Below, piece by piece: positions 8,363-17,438 of a DNA stretch of 64,000 nt. The first letter of the stretch is position 1. Each line of letters starts with the position of its first letter. The notes beneath the pieces are model-generated. The model searched no databases, was not told the origin of the DNA, and worked only from the letters and a program-made list of their open reading frames with translations. The position numbers and the translations under genes are program-made. Source of the DNA: Acetoanaerobium sticklandii (GTDB lineage: Bacteria; Bacillota; Clostridia; Peptostreptococcales; Filifactoraceae); NCBI RefSeq assembly GCF_000196455.1, contig NC_014614.1, positions 634,501 to 698,500 of the forward strand, in the 5' to 3' direction.

Positions 8363-9438
8363 TGAATAAACCTAAACTAGATACAAAAAAAATAATTATA
8401 GGAGCGCTGATTATTACATTGTCAGCTCTTGTGATTATGATAGCCTATGAAGCGAATATATATCTTAAAGCAAATGAAAAAAACGACAGTATCTTAAAAG
8501 CAGAAAACAAGCTAACGAAAATAGGTCTGACACTTGGGACACTAAAGGAAGATAGATGGATAAAGGACAGTGGCCTTCTAAGAGCAAAGGCAGCTGAGTA
8601 CGGAGTGGATTTGATAGTCCTAAATGCAAATAACAATGACAACGACCAAATAGAGCAGGTGAAATATCTATTAAAACAAGAAATAGATGTTTTAATGATA
8701 GTTCCAACAGATTACAAAGCAGCAGCAGAGGCTGTATCTCTTGCCAAGGCTAAAGGCGTTCCGGTTATTTCCTATGACAGGCTAGTCCAAAATGCAAATG
8801 TAGACCTTTACATATCCTTTGACAACTTCAAAGTAGGCCAGCTTATGGCGCAGACAGTAGTAGACGAACAAGTACAGGATTTACTAATAATTAATGGAGC
8901 AAAGTCTGATAACAATACAAATATGATAAAACAAGGCTATGACTCAATATTAAAGCCTTATATTAAAAGTGGCGAAATCAATTTAATTGAAGAATATTGG
9001 GCAACAAACTGGCTTAAGGAAGAGGCTTTTAGATATACAGAAGAGACTTTGAAAAGTGATATAAAGCCAGATGCAATTATATCTGGAAATGACAGTCTTG
9101 CTGAAGCTGCATTTGAAGCACTTTCTGAATATAGACTCTCAGGCGAGGTTATACTAGTGGGGCAAGATGCAGATTTAACTGCTTGTCAAAGAATAGTAGA
9201 AGGCACTCAGCTTATGACAGTATACAAACCAATAGATGATTTGGTTACTATAGCTATAGAGATGGCTATAAAGCTTGCAAATGGGGAAAAAATTGAAACT
9301 AAAGCTACAATGAATGATGGAACATATGATATCAAGTGCTTATTTTTGGAGCCAGTAGCAGTTGATAAATCTAATATAGACCAAACAATAATAAAAGATG
9401 GATTTCACTTAAAATCAGATGTATATCGCAAACAGTAA
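8359..9438 (+). CDS. Second membrane-anchored XylF/ChvE-like sugar-binding protein
   Basis: 359 residues with a single N-terminal hydrophobic segment (about 12-30) and no lipobox. The rest is a XylF/ChvE-type periplasmic binding fold: KIGLTLGTLKEDRW, VPVISYDRLV, and near the C-terminus VGQDADLTACQRIVEG followed by TVYKP. The first ATG overlaps the regulator stop (ATGA), so the two genes are translationally coupled. Compared with the lipoprotein encoded next (9619), it shares the sugar-binding motifs but not the export and lipidation signal. I infer a sensory role, not transport. Having two anchored binding proteins in one regulatory unit is unusual. Confidence 0.85.
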   Translation: MMNKPKLDTKKIIIGALIITLSALVIMIAYEANIYLKANEKNDSILKAENKLTKIGLTLGTLKEDRWIKDSGLLRAKAAEYGVDLIVLNANNNDNDQIEQVKYLLKQEIDVLMIVPTDYKAAAEAVSLAKAKGVPVISYDRLVQNANVDLYISFDNFKVGQLMAQTVVDEQVQDLLIINGAKSDNNTNMIKQGYDSILKPYIKSGEINLIEEYWATNWLKEEAFRYTEETLKSDIKPDAIISGNDSLAEAAFEALSEYRLSGEVILVGQDADLTACQRIVEGTQLMTVYKPIDDLVTIAIEMAIKLANGEKIETKATMNDGTYDIKCLFLEPVAVDKSNIDQTIIKDGFHLKSDVYRKQ

Positions 9439-9618
9439 AATTTAGACACAAAATATTACAGATAGTTTCTAAAATTTATATTTTTTTCTTTAATCTCCCC
9501 AAATCCTTATGTATGTTGTTAAATTAGTATAGTTACTTAATTTTAGAATTTTGAGATAATTTAAGGGATAAAAATATTATGTTTATCAGGAAAACGATTT
9601 ATTTAAGGAGGAAGGGTA
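9439..9618 (+). promoter_or_regulatory. Probable regulated promoter region of the sugar ABC transporter
   Basis: A 180-base AT-rich gap separates the regulatory genes from the transporter operon. It ends in a strong ribosome binding site (AAGGAGGAAGG). The segment GGAAAACGATTT (about 9589-9600) resembles half of a catabolite-responsive element but departs from consensus, so I give it little weight. No clear terminator precedes it. Confidence 0.4.
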
Positions 9619-10710
9619 ATGAAAAAAGTATTAGCACTACTTATGTTTGTCGTAGTTTTAATGGGACTAACTGCGTGCTCTGGACAAAGTGCACAAGTTG
9701 ACGTAGGAATAGTTCTACCAACCAAAGACGAGCCAAGATGGGTTCAGGATGAAACTCGTTTTAGAGAAGCATTAAAAGATACAGAGTATTCTGTAGAGAT
9801 TCTATTTAGCCAAGGTTCATCAGCTAAGGAAAAAGAAAATGTAGATGCTCTTATAGCAAAAGGTATTAAGACTCTAATTATCTGTCCTCACGATGGCGGA
9901 GCAGCAGCGGCAGCAGTTGAAGCAGCTAAAGCAGAGGGAATAAATGTAATATCTTATGACCGTTTAATCACTGATACTGAAGCTGTAGATTATTATGTAA
10001 CATTTGATTCTATAGCTGTTGGTGAAGCTCAAGCTCAATACTTAGTAGACAATGCAACTGGAACTGGACATCCACTTTACCTGTATGCAGGAGCTGCATC
10101 AGATAATAACGCTTTCCTATTCTTTGAAGGAGCTTGGAATGTACTTCAGCCTAAAATCGCTGATGGAACTTTTGTAATCAAGAACTCTTCAGAAGCTATA
10201 GCTCTTCAAGACAAAGCAACACTTACAAGAGATGAAATGGGTAAAATTATAGGCCAAATCACTACTAACTGGGATTTCAACGAAGCTAAGAACAAAGCAG
10301 AAGCTCACCTTACTTCAGCAGCAGATGCAGATAAGGGAGATGTATTTATACTAGCTCCAAACGATGGAACTGCAAGAGCTATAGCGGATGCATTTGGATC
10401 AGACGCAGCTGTAACTAGCTACCTTGTAACAGGTCAAGATGCTGAGATAGCTTCAGTTCAATACATCATAGATGGAAAACAATCTATGACAGTATTTAAA
10501 GATGTTCGTACTTTAGTTAAGGATTCAATTGATATGGCAGTTGCATTATTATCAGGAGGAACACCTGATACAACTGGATCATATAACAATGGAAATATAG
10601 ATGTAAAAGCTAAGCAAACAGAAGTTATAGTTGTAGATAAAGAAAATGTAAAAGCTGAGCTAGTTGATTCTGGATATTATAAAGCAGAAGAATTTACTGG
10701 ACTTGAGTAA
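9619..10710 (+). CDS. Sugar ABC transporter substrate-binding lipoprotein (ChvE/XylF type)
   Basis: 363-residue lipoprotein with a type II signal peptide and lipobox LTAC (Cys20). The mature protein has the ChvE/XylF fold: VGIVLPTKDEPRWVQD at the ligand-binding N-terminus, GINVISYDRLI, YYVTFDS, LYAGAASDNNA and TGQDAEIASVQYI with TVFKD near the end. It captures monosaccharides (xylose, arabinose, galactose or glucose in relatives) for the ATPase and permease encoded next. An intercistronic hairpin after its stop probably raises its expression over the other subunits. Confidence 0.93.
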   Translation: MKKVLALLMFVVVLMGLTACSGQSAQVDVGIVLPTKDEPRWVQDETRFREALKDTEYSVEILFSQGSSAKEKENVDALIAKGIKTLIICPHDGGAAAAAVEAAKAEGINVISYDRLITDTEAVDYYVTFDSIAVGEAQAQYLVDNATGTGHPLYLYAGAASDNNAFLFFEGAWNVLQPKIADGTFVIKNSSEAIALQDKATLTRDEMGKIIGQITTNWDFNEAKNKAEAHLTSAADADKGDVFILAPNDGTARAIADAFGSDAAVTSYLVTGQDAEIASVQYIIDGKQSMTVFKDVRTLVKDSIDMAVALLSGGTPDTTGSYNNGNIDVKAKQTEVIVVDKENVKAELVDSGYYKAEEFTGLE

Positions 10711-10720
10711 TTAAATTAAT

Positions 10721-10756
10721 AGAGACTTGCAAGGGCTAAACCCTTTGCAAGTCTCT
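10721..10756 (+). other. Intercistronic stem-loop between binding protein and ATPase genes
   Basis: AGAGACTTGCAAGGG (10721-10735) pairs with CCCTTTGCAAGTCTCT (10741-10756) around a 5-base loop, with a single bulge. No T-run follows, so it is more likely a partial attenuator or mRNA-stabilising hairpin than a full terminator. Such hairpins are well known after binding-protein genes in ABC operons. Confidence 0.8.
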
Positions 10757-10802
10757 TAAAACTCATAGCTTTAATTAGAGTTTGTTTTTGGAGGAATTGT
10801 CC

Positions 10803-12323
10803 ATGAGTGAATATATATTGGAGATGAATAACATATCCAAAACCTTTCCAGGAGTAAAAGCTTTGGATGAGGTTAGTTTTAAAGTAAAAAAAGGTGAGAT
10901 TCACTGCTTGGTAGGAGAAAATGGAGCAGGGAAATCTACGCTTATGAAAGTACTAAGCGGAGTATATCCTCACGGTGATTATGAAGGGGATATAGTTTTT
11001 AATGGTCAGGTTCAAAAATATTCAGGGATAAGCGACAGCGAAAAAGCTGGTATTGCTATAATTTATCAGGAGCTTGCACTTGTTCCAGAGCTTACAGTAT
11101 ATGAAAATATATTTTTAGGCCATGAAATAAAAAAGGGTAGATTGATTGATTGGAATGAAACAATTTTAAAATCTAAAGAACTTTTAAATAAGGTTAAATT
11201 AAATGTCGATCCTTCATCAAAGGTCAAAGAACATGGAGTGGGAAAGAGACAGCTTATAGAAATTGCAAAGGCGCTTAGCAAGGAAGTTAAATTGCTTATA
11301 CTAGATGAACCAACAGCAGCGCTAAATGAAGATGATAGCGAAAATCTACTAACACTACTTAAGGAATTAAAGTCTCACGGAGTAACTTCTATTATGATTT
11401 CTCATAAATTAAAAGAGGTTATTGCTATTGCTGATACAGTTACAGTTTTAAGAGATGGAAAAACCATATGCTCAAAGAGCAATGAAGATGAACCTATAAG
11501 TGAACCATTTATAATTAAAAATATGGTAGGAAGAGATATTGATAATATTTATCCTAAAAGAGAAGAACATAATATCGGTGATGTAATATTTGAAGTGAAA
11601 AATTGGAATGCTTTTGACTATAAACAAGGAAGAGACATTCTTAAAAACATAGATTTTGACGTAAGAGAAGGCGAAGTAGTTGGGATAGCTGGGCTTATGG
11701 GAGCAGGAAGAACTGAGTTCGCCCATAGTGTGTTTGGTAATATCAGTAATTATAAATTATCAGGAGAGATTGAATTTTTAGGAAAGGCAGTTCAGCTTAG
11801 AAATCCATACGATGCAATTAAAGCTGGAATTGCTTATGTTTCAGAGGATAGAAAAGGCGATGGACTTATATTAATAGATGATATCAAGCAAAACATAACG
11901 TTAGCAAATTTAAAAAAATTCTCTCCAAATGGTCTTATAAACAAAAATGAAGAAGTAAAAATAGCATCTTGGTATAAAGATTCTATGAATATTAAGGCAC
12001 CTAGCATAGAGCAAAAGGTAGGGAATCTAAGTGGAGGGAATCAGCAAAAGGTATCCTTTGCAAAGTGGCTGTTTGTTTCACCGAAGCTTCTGATTCTGGA
12101 TGAGCCTACTAGAGGAATAGATGTAGGAGCAAAGTATGAGATATATACCATAATAAATGATTTGATATCAAAGGGTCTGAGCATTATTATGATTTCTTCA
12201 GAGCTTCCAGAGATACTGGGAATGTGTGATAGAGTTTATGTCATGGCAGAGGGTAAAATGACAGGAGTTTTATCTAGCGAGGAAGCAAATCAAGAAATAA
12301 TTATGCAGATGGCTACGAATTAG
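10803..12323 (+). CDS. Sugar ABC transporter ATP-binding protein (two-domain, MmsA/XylG type)
   Basis: 506 residues with two fused ABC ATPase domains, the standard architecture for monosaccharide importers. The first has Walker A GENGAGKST, a degenerate signature (VGKRQLIEIA) and Walker B LLILDEPTAAL. The second has the characteristic imperfect Walker A GLMGAGRTE, signature LSGGNQQKV and Walker B LILDEPTRG. I chose the ATG at 10803, eight bases after GGAGG; the longer TTG reading at 10782 starts upstream of that site. It powers the permease encoded next. Confidence 0.95.
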   Translation: MSEYILEMNNISKTFPGVKALDEVSFKVKKGEIHCLVGENGAGKSTLMKVLSGVYPHGDYEGDIVFNGQVQKYSGISDSEKAGIAIIYQELALVPELTVYENIFLGHEIKKGRLIDWNETILKSKELLNKVKLNVDPSSKVKEHGVGKRQLIEIAKALSKEVKLLILDEPTAALNEDDSENLLTLLKELKSHGVTSIMISHKLKEVIAIADTVTVLRDGKTICSKSNEDEPISEPFIIKNMVGRDIDNIYPKREEHNIGDVIFEVKNWNAFDYKQGRDILKNIDFDVREGEVVGIAGLMGAGRTEFAHSVFGNISNYKLSGEIEFLGKAVQLRNPYDAIKAGIAYVSEDRKGDGLILIDDIKQNITLANLKKFSPNGLINKNEEVKIASWYKDSMNIKAPSIEQKVGNLSGGNQQKVSFAKWLFVSPKLLILDEPTRGIDVGAKYEIYTIINDLISKGLSIIMISSELPEILGMCDRVYVMAEGKMTGVLSSEEANQEIIMQMATN

Positions 12324-12333
12324 GAGGAAGGCA

Positions 12334-13509
12334 ATGAGTTTAATAAATGAAGCTAAGGGCTTAATAAAACAAAACATTCGAGAATATGGTATGTATATTG
12401 CCTTGATAATCATAATGGTTACCTTCAGTGCAGCTACAGGAGGACTGTTCATGTCCTCGAGAAATATAAGTAATCTTATAAATCAAACTGGATATATAGC
12501 AGTACTTGCAGTAGGTATGACTTTAGTTATGGTTATAAAGCATATAGATTTGTCCGTTGGATTTTTGGCAGGATTTCTAGGTGCTATTGCGGCAATACTT
12601 ATGATGAGATTTAATGTATCTGTTCCAGTAACTATACTTTTAGTTCTAGTACTTGGAACGATAACAGGAACCTTTACTGGATTTTTAGTTGCGAAGATGG
12701 GAATTCCAGCTTTTGTGGCATCTCTTGCAGCAATGCTTGTATTTAGAGGCGCACTGCTTATGGTTACTGAAGGTACAGGAACTATAGTAATTTCAAACAA
12801 AGCGTTTAATGCTATTGGAAATGGATTTATTCCAGATTTCGTAAATATGGGAAATCTCCATGTGCTCACTCTTATTATAGGAATAGTGGGGATTGCAGCT
12901 TATGTTTGGTCAGAGATAAAAACAAGAAATGATAAGATAAAGTATAATTTCGAAGTAATATCTAGCACTATGTTTACTGTAAAGCTAGTTGCAATAAGTG
13001 CAGTGATTGGCTATATAACTTGGATTTTAGCTGGATATAATGGTTTGTCATGGACAGTTGTAATAACAATAATAGTAGTTTTGATTTATCATTTTATAAC
13101 TACTAAAACTATTATAGGACGACATGTTTATGCAGTGGGAGGAAACTCAGAAGCTGCTAGATTAAGTGGTATTAATGTAGAAAGAATAACCATGATAGTG
13201 TTTGCATCAATGGGAATGCTATCAGCTTTATCAGGTATATTATATACTTCTAGACTTCAGTCAGCTACGACAACAGCAGGTACATTATTTGAGCTAGATG
13301 CTATAGCTGCTGCTTATGTAGGTGGAGTATCTGCAAACGGAGGAGTAGGAAAGGTTACTGGCTCTATTATAGGAGCTTTCGTAATGGCTTCTCTTACAAA
13401 TGGTATGAACTTAGTTGGAGTAGGAATATCCTACCAGTATATTATAAGAGGTATTATTCTAGCAGTAGCAGTTATATTTGATGTAAAAACTAGAAACAGA
13501 AGTAAGTAA
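12334..13509 (+). CDS. Sugar ABC transporter permease (MmsB/XylH type)
   Basis: 391-residue membrane protein of the branched-chain/ribose permease family with about ten hydrophobic segments. Landmarks are GMTLVMVIKHIDLSVG in the N-terminal half, VYAVGGNSEAARLSGI in the cytoplasmic loop that contacts the ATPase, and AAAYVGGVSANGGVG near the C-terminus. The length fits the MmsB subunit of multiple-monosaccharide transporters paired with ChvE. It begins 10 bases after the ATPase gene and closes the operon at a bidirectional terminator. Confidence 0.93.
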   Translation: MSLINEAKGLIKQNIREYGMYIALIIIMVTFSAATGGLFMSSRNISNLINQTGYIAVLAVGMTLVMVIKHIDLSVGFLAGFLGAIAAILMMRFNVSVPVTILLVLVLGTITGTFTGFLVAKMGIPAFVASLAAMLVFRGALLMVTEGTGTIVISNKAFNAIGNGFIPDFVNMGNLHVLTLIIGIVGIAAYVWSEIKTRNDKIKYNFEVISSTMFTVKLVAISAVIGYITWILAGYNGLSWTVVITIIVVLIYHFITTKTIIGRHVYAVGGNSEAARLSGINVERITMIVFASMGMLSALSGILYTSRLQSATTTAGTLFELDAIAAAYVGGVSANGGVGKVTGSIIGAFVMASLTNGMNLVGVGISYQYIIRGIILAVAVIFDVKTRNRSK

Positions 13510-13521
13510 GACCCCTCCATA

Positions 13522-13569
13522 AAAAATAGCCTGCTCTATATTGTGAAAACAAAGAGCAGAGCTATTTTT
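13522..13569. terminator. Bidirectional terminator between sugar operon and DUF1294 gene
   Basis: AAAAATAGC and GCTCT (13522-13536) pair with AGAGC and GCTATTTTT (13553-13569) around a small internal bulge. The A-run on one side and T-run on the other serve the convergent genes on both strands. Confidence 0.8.
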
Positions 13570-13840
13570 AAATTATATTAAAATAATATAAAGCAAATAT
13601 CTGAATAAATAAAATTGCAGGTACTCCATATACGAAGCTAGAATGCTTTGTTTTATGGCGAAACGCATACATTCCAAGAAGAACTCCTGGACTTCCAAGT
13701 AAAGCTGAAGTTATAAATAAGGTGCTTTCTTTAATTCTCCAATGATTTTTTTTTGCCCTTCTTTTATCCATATACATAAGTATAAAACCAACTATACTCA
13801 TAAGGCTAGAGGCAAGTAAAACAAACGACAATGTATTCAC
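13568..13840 (-). CDS. DUF1294 family small membrane protein
   Basis: About 90 residues with three hydrophobic segments. The DUF1294 signature is clear: MYMDKRRAKKN followed by RIKES, the glycine-rich LLGSPGVLLGMYAFRHKTKH, and a final membrane helix. Function is unknown. The longest reading starts at an ATG (13861) with no ribosome binding site. I prefer the GTG at 13840, which is placed correctly behind AAGGAGA. It stands alone, convergent with the sugar operon. Confidence 0.85.
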   Translation of the reverse strand: MNTLSFVLLASSLMSIVGFILMYMDKRRAKKNHWRIKESTLFITSALLGSPGVLLGMYAFRHKTKHSSFVYGVPAILFIQIFALYYFNII

Positions 13841-13976
13841 AAAATCTATCTCCTTTTTCATAGTGATTTATTATAAAAATCTTTTGTCTATTATATCATG
13901 ATTCGTTTATTTCTTCGGATTTTTGTTGTATATTATGTATATACAAATACTAAACAGTAGATACGGGGGAAAATTT

Positions 13977-14672
13977 ATGCTAGGGACTATAGTAAATGCA
14001 CTTTCAATTGTTGCTGGAAGCTTGATAGGGCTTTTTTTAAAAGGTGGAATCCCTGTATCGATGGGAGAAACAATAAGTAAGGGACTCGGACTTTGCATCA
14101 TATACATAGGTATGTCAGGAACCATGAGTACCCAAAATCTATTACTTGTGATTTTTTCTCTAGTAATAGGAGCGATAATCGGGGAGCTTATAGACATAGA
14201 TAAACGATTTGCAGAGCTTGGAGATTTCGTAGAAAAAAAGCTAAGTAAAAATGGAGAATCTAAAATAGCAGAAGGCTTTGTAAATGCAAGCTTGCTTTTT
14301 TGCGTAGGCTCGATGGCTATAGTTGGATCACTGCAAAGTGGATTAGAAGGCAATCATGAAACCTTGTTTACTAAATCTGTACTAGACGGAATAACCTCTA
14401 TTATTTTTACCTCTACTATGGGTATAGGTGTTATTCTTTCAGCTGTTAGCGTATTTATATATCAAGGAGCAGTTACACTATTAGCAAGCTCTATAAAAGT
14501 GCTTTTAACAGATGCAATAGTTGCTGAGATGACTGCTGTAGGAAGCCTGCTTATTTTGGGGATAGGACTAAATATGGTAGGAGCAACTAAAATAAAGGTT
14601 GCAAATATATTGCCAGCTGTATTAATCCCTTTCATTTATGGAATGATTATGAAAATAGGAATAGGAATGTGA
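13977..14672 (+). CDS. DUF554 family membrane protein (YdfK/YqgA type)
   Basis: A membrane protein of 231 residues with about six hydrophobic helices. Recognisable DUF554 elements are MLGTIVNALSIVAGSLIG at the start, GIGLCIIY-like and GAIIGELIDID motifs, and FCVGSMAIVGSLQSGLEG in the middle. Function is unknown; members are thought to be transporters. I use the ATG at 13977 behind GGGGGA instead of the longer reading from 13923, whose first 18 residues look non-coding. It ends 4 bases before uvrC. Confidence 0.88.
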   Translation: MLGTIVNALSIVAGSLIGLFLKGGIPVSMGETISKGLGLCIIYIGMSGTMSTQNLLLVIFSLVIGAIIGELIDIDKRFAELGDFVEKKLSKNGESKIAEGFVNASLLFCVGSMAIVGSLQSGLEGNHETLFTKSVLDGITSIIFTSTMGIGVILSAVSVFIYQGAVTLLASSIKVLLTDAIVAEMTAVGSLLILGIGLNMVGATKIKVANILPAVLIPFIYGMIMKIGIGM

Positions 14673-14676
14673 TAGT

Positions 14677-16503
14677 TTGCTAAGCGATAAATTAAAAGAT
14701 TTAATTAAGAACCTCCCTCATCAGCCGGGAGTTTATCTTATGAAAGATAAAGATAAGAAAGTAATCTATGTGGGAAAAGCTATCTCACTTAAAAATAGAG
14801 TCAGGCAGTATTTCCAGAGTAAGAAAAACATGGATGCAAAAGTAAGGGCTATGGTGAGTCATATAGATGAGTTTGAATACATCGTTACAGACTCGGAAAT
14901 GGAAGCTCTGATATTAGAAAACAATCTAATAAAAGAATATAAGCCTCAATATAACATTTTGCTTAGAGATGATAAAACCTATCCGTACATAAAGGTTACT
15001 CTAAACGAATATTTCCCTAGAGTACTAAAAGTTCGAAAGGTAGAAAAGGATAAGGCAAAATATTTTGGCCCGTATACAAATGCTTTTATAGTAAACGAGA
15101 CTTTGGATGTTATAAAGGAAATATATCCTATAAGAACCTGCACTAGAGATATTAAAAGGTCTATAGAGAAAAAGGAAAGACCATGTCTTAACCTTTATAT
15201 CAAAAAATGTGTGGGACCATGTACTGGAAAAGTAGATGAAGCTGAATATATGAAGATGATATATGAAATCATCGATTTTCTATCTGGAAAAAGCGAGGAT
15301 ATGATAAGCATACTAGAAGAAAAAATGAGACAAGCTGCAAAAAATCTAGATTTCGAAGAAGCGGCAACTCTTAGAGATAAAATATCCAGTATGAAAGGTA
15401 TGCTTGAAAGACAAAAAATTGTTTCAGCTTCTACCATAGACCAAGATTATATAGCTGTAGCCAAGGAAGAGGATTTGTCATGTGTTCAAGTGTTCTTCGT
15501 AAGAGGTGGCAAGGTAGTTGGAAGAGAAAATTTTATTTTTGACAAGAGCAGAAATTCTCAAGCAGAGGAAATAATAAGCTCATTTATAAAACAATTTTAT
15601 ATGAGTGTGAATTACGTTCCTAAAGAGCTTGTTGTAGACACTGATTTTGAAGATATGCAAATAATGTCTGACTGGCTTTCAAGCAAAAAGGGTCAGAAGG
15701 TTCAAATAACAGTACCTCAAAAAGGAGATAAAAAGCATCTGTTGGATTTAGTAAGAAAGAATGCCTTTGAAACTATAAAGCAAAAAAGCAATCTTAAAAT
15801 GGCGAAGCTAGAAAGAACAGTTGGAGTAATGAAAGAGCTTCAGGAGTTTCTTCAGCTAGATGAGATGCCAATAAGAGTCGAAGCTTTTGATATATCTAAT
15901 ATACAAGGTGTTGATTCAGTAGGAGCTCAAGTAGTTTTTGTAAATGGAGAAAAAGCAAAAAAGCTATACAGAAGATATAAAATTAAGTCTGTGGATGGAC
16001 CAAACGACTATGCATCTATGGAAGAAATAATAAGAAGAAGATTAAAGCACCCTGACTTGCCTGATTTAATCCTTATGGATGGAGGGAAGGGTCAGGTTTC
16101 AGTGGCTAAAAAGGTAATAGCTGAAGAAGGTCTAAGCATACCAGTGCTAGGTATGTATAAGGATTCAAGACATAAAACTCTAGGACTTACTACAGAAAAT
16201 CAAGCGGTAGAACTTTCAAAGCACAGCCTGATATATAGATTTATAGCTAGTGTGCAGGAAGAAGTTCACAGGTTCGCTATTAGCTATCACAGATCTTTAC
16301 GAGATAAAGGGATGGAAAAATCGGAGCTTGATGAAATATCAGGCATAGGAAAGACTAGAAAGATGGCTCTTATTTCAGAGTTTAAAACAATAGAGCGTCT
16401 AAAAAATGCCACGATGGAAGAGCTAGCTTCAGTAGAAGGCATGAATAAAAAATCTGCCCAAGCAGTATTTGAACATTTTAGAAAGGGGCAAAAAAGTGAT
16501 TGA
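14677..16503 (+). CDS. uvrC: Excinuclease ABC subunit C
   Basis: 608 residues, the dual-incision nuclease of nucleotide excision repair. Domains in order: GIY-YIG nuclease (about 12-95, HQPGVYLMKD and VIYVGKA); a Cys cluster (CTRDI, RPCLNLYIKKCVGPC); UVR motif (about 205-240, LDFEEAATLRDKI) that binds UvrB; the RNase H-like second nuclease (from about 390, EAFDISNIQG and LILMDGGKGQ); and C-terminal helix-hairpin-helix repeats (ISGIGKTRK, VEGMNKKSA). The start is a TTG at 14677 with a weak GGA site. Its end overlaps hprK by 8 bases, which indicates coupling. Confidence 0.97.
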   Translation: MLSDKLKDLIKNLPHQPGVYLMKDKDKKVIYVGKAISLKNRVRQYFQSKKNMDAKVRAMVSHIDEFEYIVTDSEMEALILENNLIKEYKPQYNILLRDDKTYPYIKVTLNEYFPRVLKVRKVEKDKAKYFGPYTNAFIVNETLDVIKEIYPIRTCTRDIKRSIEKKERPCLNLYIKKCVGPCTGKVDEAEYMKMIYEIIDFLSGKSEDMISILEEKMRQAAKNLDFEEAATLRDKISSMKGMLERQKIVSASTIDQDYIAVAKEEDLSCVQVFFVRGGKVVGRENFIFDKSRNSQAEEIISSFIKQFYMSVNYVPKELVVDTDFEDMQIMSDWLSSKKGQKVQITVPQKGDKKHLLDLVRKNAFETIKQKSNLKMAKLERTVGVMKELQEFLQLDEMPIRVEAFDISNIQGVDSVGAQVVFVNGEKAKKLYRRYKIKSVDGPNDYASMEEIIRRRLKHPDLPDLILMDGGKGQVSVAKKVIAEEGLSIPVLGMYKDSRHKTLGLTTENQAVELSKHSLIYRFIASVQEEVHRFAISYHRSLRDKGMEKSELDEISGIGKTRKMALISEFKTIERLKNATMEELASVEGMNKKSAQAVFEHFRKGQKSD

Positions 16504-17437
16504 TAAATCAGATACTAAAAAAGTTTCAATAAGGAAAATCATTGAGGATTTAAAAGTTGGAGTTGCCTATATACCTGATGGAGTTGATTATCATATTTCT
16601 ACTACAGATATAAATAGACCTGGCATGCAGCTAAATGGGTACTATGATCATTTCCCAAACGACAGAATACAGGTCATGGGAAAGGTCGAATATTCATACT
16701 ATCTTTCACTAGACGAAGAAACAAAAAAAGAGCGTATGGATAAATACATGTCATATGATTTACCTGTAGTGATAGTAGCAAGAGCACAGATTCCAGATGA
16801 TATTATGATTAATGCCGCAAGGAAATATAATAGAATAATACTTACAACACCTATGGGCACTACAAAATTCATCTATAAGCTACTTGATTATTTAAACGAG
16901 CTCTTAGCTCCTGAAACCATGATGCATGGAGTTTTAGTAGATGTAGATGGAATGGGAATACTAATTACAGGTGAAAGCGGAGTAGGCAAAAGTGAAACTG
17001 CACTAGAGCTTATAAAAAGAAGTCATAGGCTAGTTGCTGATGACGCTGTTGAGATAAAAAAAATAGAAGATGACATGCTGGTAGGAAAATCTCCAGAGAC
17101 TATAAGATATTTTATGGAGATTAGAGGACTTGGAATACTCGATATAAAAAGCCTTTATGGAATAGGTGCAGTTAAACCTACAAAAATAATTGATTTAGTT
17201 GCGCATTTAGAACCGTGGGTTGAAGGAAAATACTATGACAGAATAGGCTTAGATGATGAATTTATAGAGATTTTAGGTGTAGCTGTTGAAAAGATAACTA
17301 TTCCAGTAAAGCCTGGGAGAAATTTGGCTGTGATTTTAGAAATAGCGGCTAGAAATAATCGGTTAAAAAGAATGGGATACAATGCGGCCCAGACATTTAA
17401 TGAAAACTTGATGAAAAGACTATCTGAGGAGGGATAA
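16496..17437 (+). CDS. hprK: HPr kinase/phosphorylase
   Basis: About 313 residues. It phosphorylates HPr of the sugar phosphotransferase system on Ser46, the key step of CcpA-type carbon catabolite repression, and can also remove the phosphate. The P-loop GESGVGKSETALEL lies near residue 151 and is followed by RLVADDAVEI. The second signature MEIRGLGILD and the N-terminal DINRPGMQL are typical. I chose the GTG at 16496 behind AAAGGGG; the longer reading from 16469 lies inside uvrC and makes a longer than usual protein. The clustering with a ROK glucokinase and the proximity of a sugar operon suit a role in sugar control. Confidence 0.96.
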   Translation: MIDKSDTKKVSIRKIIEDLKVGVAYIPDGVDYHISTTDINRPGMQLNGYYDHFPNDRIQVMGKVEYSYYLSLDEETKKERMDKYMSYDLPVVIVARAQIPDDIMINAARKYNRIILTTPMGTTKFIYKLLDYLNELLAPETMMHGVLVDVDGMGILITGESGVGKSETALELIKRSHRLVADDAVEIKKIEDDMLVGKSPETIRYFMEIRGLGILDIKSLYGIGAVKPTKIIDLVAHLEPWVEGKYYDRIGLDDEFIEILGVAVEKITIPVKPGRNLAVILEIAARNNRLKRMGYNAAQTFNENLMKRLSEEG

Positions 17438-17438
17438 G

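Noticed and set aside
9586..9602. A catabolite-responsive element before the sugar transporter
   Set aside because: Only half of the consensus is matched (GGAAAACG). I kept it as a comment in the promoter entry and did not list it as a site.
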